A stretch of DNA of 64,000 nucleotides from Prosthecobacter dejongeii (GTDB lineage: Bacteria; Verrucomicrobiota; Verrucomicrobiia; Verrucomicrobiales; Verrucomicrobiaceae). The notes under the pieces are model-generated. The model worked only from the letters and a program-made list of their open reading frames with translations, had not been told where the DNA came from and searched no databases. This document shows positions 63,240 through 64,000 of this stretch, one piece after another. Each line of letters starts with the position of its first letter. The stretch's first letter is position 1. The translations under genes were made by a program, and so were the position numbers. Location of the stretch: assembly GCF_014203045.1 (NCBI RefSeq), contig NZ_JACHIF010000009.1, positions 1 to 64,000 of the forward strand, read 5' to 3'.

Positions 63240-63974
63240 TCAACGAATGGAAGGCTGCTCACGGGTGCGACGCCGACGCAGCAGGACACCCAGTGCCGCC
63301 ACACCAAAAAGAACGGAAGATCCAGGTTCCGGCACAGGAACCAAGCTCGTCTGAATCGTATAATTTTGCCCCCCGCCCGTCGTCCCATTCAGTCCGCCGT
63401 AGATGGCTTCGTCCGCATCGGCGAGCTGCCACTCATACGAGGTCGAAGATGGCTCTGCCGGATCTGGGAAAGCCCAATCATCGGCCACATCGCCCAGCCC
63501 AGCCCCATCGGTGACCAGCGCCCACTCTGTCCCCACCTCACGGTTCTTGGTGTTATACACCCACAAGTAAGCCACTTCTCCCTGAGCAAACACACTGAGA
63601 GGGTCTGCGTCTGGCGAGGCTGAGCCACCCGTCGCGGTGTGCTCGGCAGTCCCGACATAAAATTGCAGCAGCGGTTCCCACCCTTCAGGATCGCCATCAT
63701 TGGGATCCGCAGGAGTCGGATCATAAGCGCGATCAAACACCTTCCAGTTTGCCGCCCAGTCATTGAAGTTAGAGGAAGTCGGCACAAACCCGTTGGCAAA
63801 GGAGCCGATTTCGAAGGAGAAATTTCCATCCAGTTCCTGACCATTCGAATCAAACAGCAGATCTTGGAAATCACTGCTCCAGACGATGGTGCTCGCGGGG
63901 GACGACATCGGTAAAGCCAAAATAGACCAGGCAGCACAGGTGAGAAGCAGGCGACGGACGAGGCAAGGTTTCAT
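63240..63974 (-). CDS. PEP-CTERM protein of the giant-protein operon
   Basis: A 244-residue protein with a signal peptide (SILALPMSSPAS, about residues 17-28) and a C-terminal PEP-CTERM signal (VPVPEPGSS, then a hydrophobic stretch and RRRR). The middle is a beta-rich domain of unknown family with a WEPLLQFYVGTAEHT segment near 98, and it resembles other short secreted Verrucomicrobia PEP-CTERM proteins. The stop is 15 bp before the ATG of the giant gene, so the two are in one operon. It may be a surface partner of the giant protein. Confidence 0.78.
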   Translation of the reverse strand: MKPCLVRRLLLTCAAWSILALPMSSPASTIVWSSDFQDLLFDSNGQELDGNFSFEIGSFANGFVPTSSNFNDWAANWKVFDRAYDPTPADPNDGDPEGWEPLLQFYVGTAEHTATGGSASPDADPLSVFAQGEVAYLWVYNTKNREVGTEWALVTDGAGLGDVADDWAFPDPAEPSSTSYEWQLADADEAIYGGLNGTTGGGQNYTIQTSLVPVPEPGSSVLFGVAALGVLLRRRRTREQPSIR

Positions 63975-64000
63975 GGCTTGAGGGTCAATAAAGAGGTTTG

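Noticed and set aside
1..64000. tRNA or rRNA genes
   Set aside because: No cloverleaf with the conserved T-loop and no rRNA-like stretch was noticed by eye. Small ncRNAs cannot be ruled out without a covariance search.

Overview
This 64 kb stretch is chromosomal DNA of a Verrucomicrobium, most likely family Verrucomicrobiaceae and close to Prosthecobacter or Verrucomicrobium. The pointers are a PVC-type heme-binding dehydrogenase (CxxCH) protein with HEAT repeats, a Tat-exported DUF1501 protein, two PEP-CTERM proteins, a TIGR02597-like C-terminus on a giant GEVED/SdrD-B surface protein, a ThuA-domain exported protein, and moderately high G+C with short operons on both strands. No rRNA, tRNA, CRISPR array, transposase or phage gene was recognised. 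The placement is inferred from gene families, not from a marker-gene tree.

Layout. 1-465: gene-free, very G-poor leader. 466-6811: a tight five-gene phosphorus operon: exported PhoD-like phosphatase, phosphonoacetate hydrolase, OPA-type MFS carrier, phosphonate-associated zinc alcohol dehydrogenase, phosphonoacetaldehyde dehydrogenase. No AEP transaminase is present, so oxidation of a hydroxyalkylphosphonate is a reasonable reading. 6876-12189: PTS enzyme I, Mrp/ApbC, an RsmB-type methyltransferase and a ThuA protein. 12363-16591 (minus): 3D-domain protein, lipoprotein, M20 peptidase, DUF3592 membrane protein. 16812-24944: TIGR02206 membrane protein, small hypothetical, DnaB (minus), PVC cytochrome-type protein, arginine decarboxylase, small lipoprotein. 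25049-32622: ABC ATPase, transmembrane Ser/Thr kinase with HEAT repeats, a tonB-exbB-exbD-coiled-coil operon (minus) and a TPR-like protein. 32743-37879: Kef-type antiporter, PLD-family lipoprotein, PEP-CTERM passenger-like protein.

38141-42574 is an iron-uptake operon (TonB-dependent siderophore receptor, PiuC-type dioxygenase, PepSY membrane protein) behind two Fur-like boxes. It is followed by a 219-bp inverted-repeat element (42611-42829). 42953-45303 holds a metallophosphoesterase, two orphans and a C39-like peptidase. 45401-50720 has DUF1501, RlmM-like methyltransferase (minus), FHA protein, PurA and ApbE. 50739-63974 (minus) is a two-gene surface operon: a PEP-CTERM protein, then a 4161-residue protein with 13 GEVED modules, ten of them in an almost metronomic 489/492-bp tandem.

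The most interesting items are the phosphonate operon with an alcohol dehydrogenase in place of the transaminase, the giant modular protein, the kinase that seems to carry its sensor outside the membrane, and the inverted-repeat element. Nothing here looks like a defence island.
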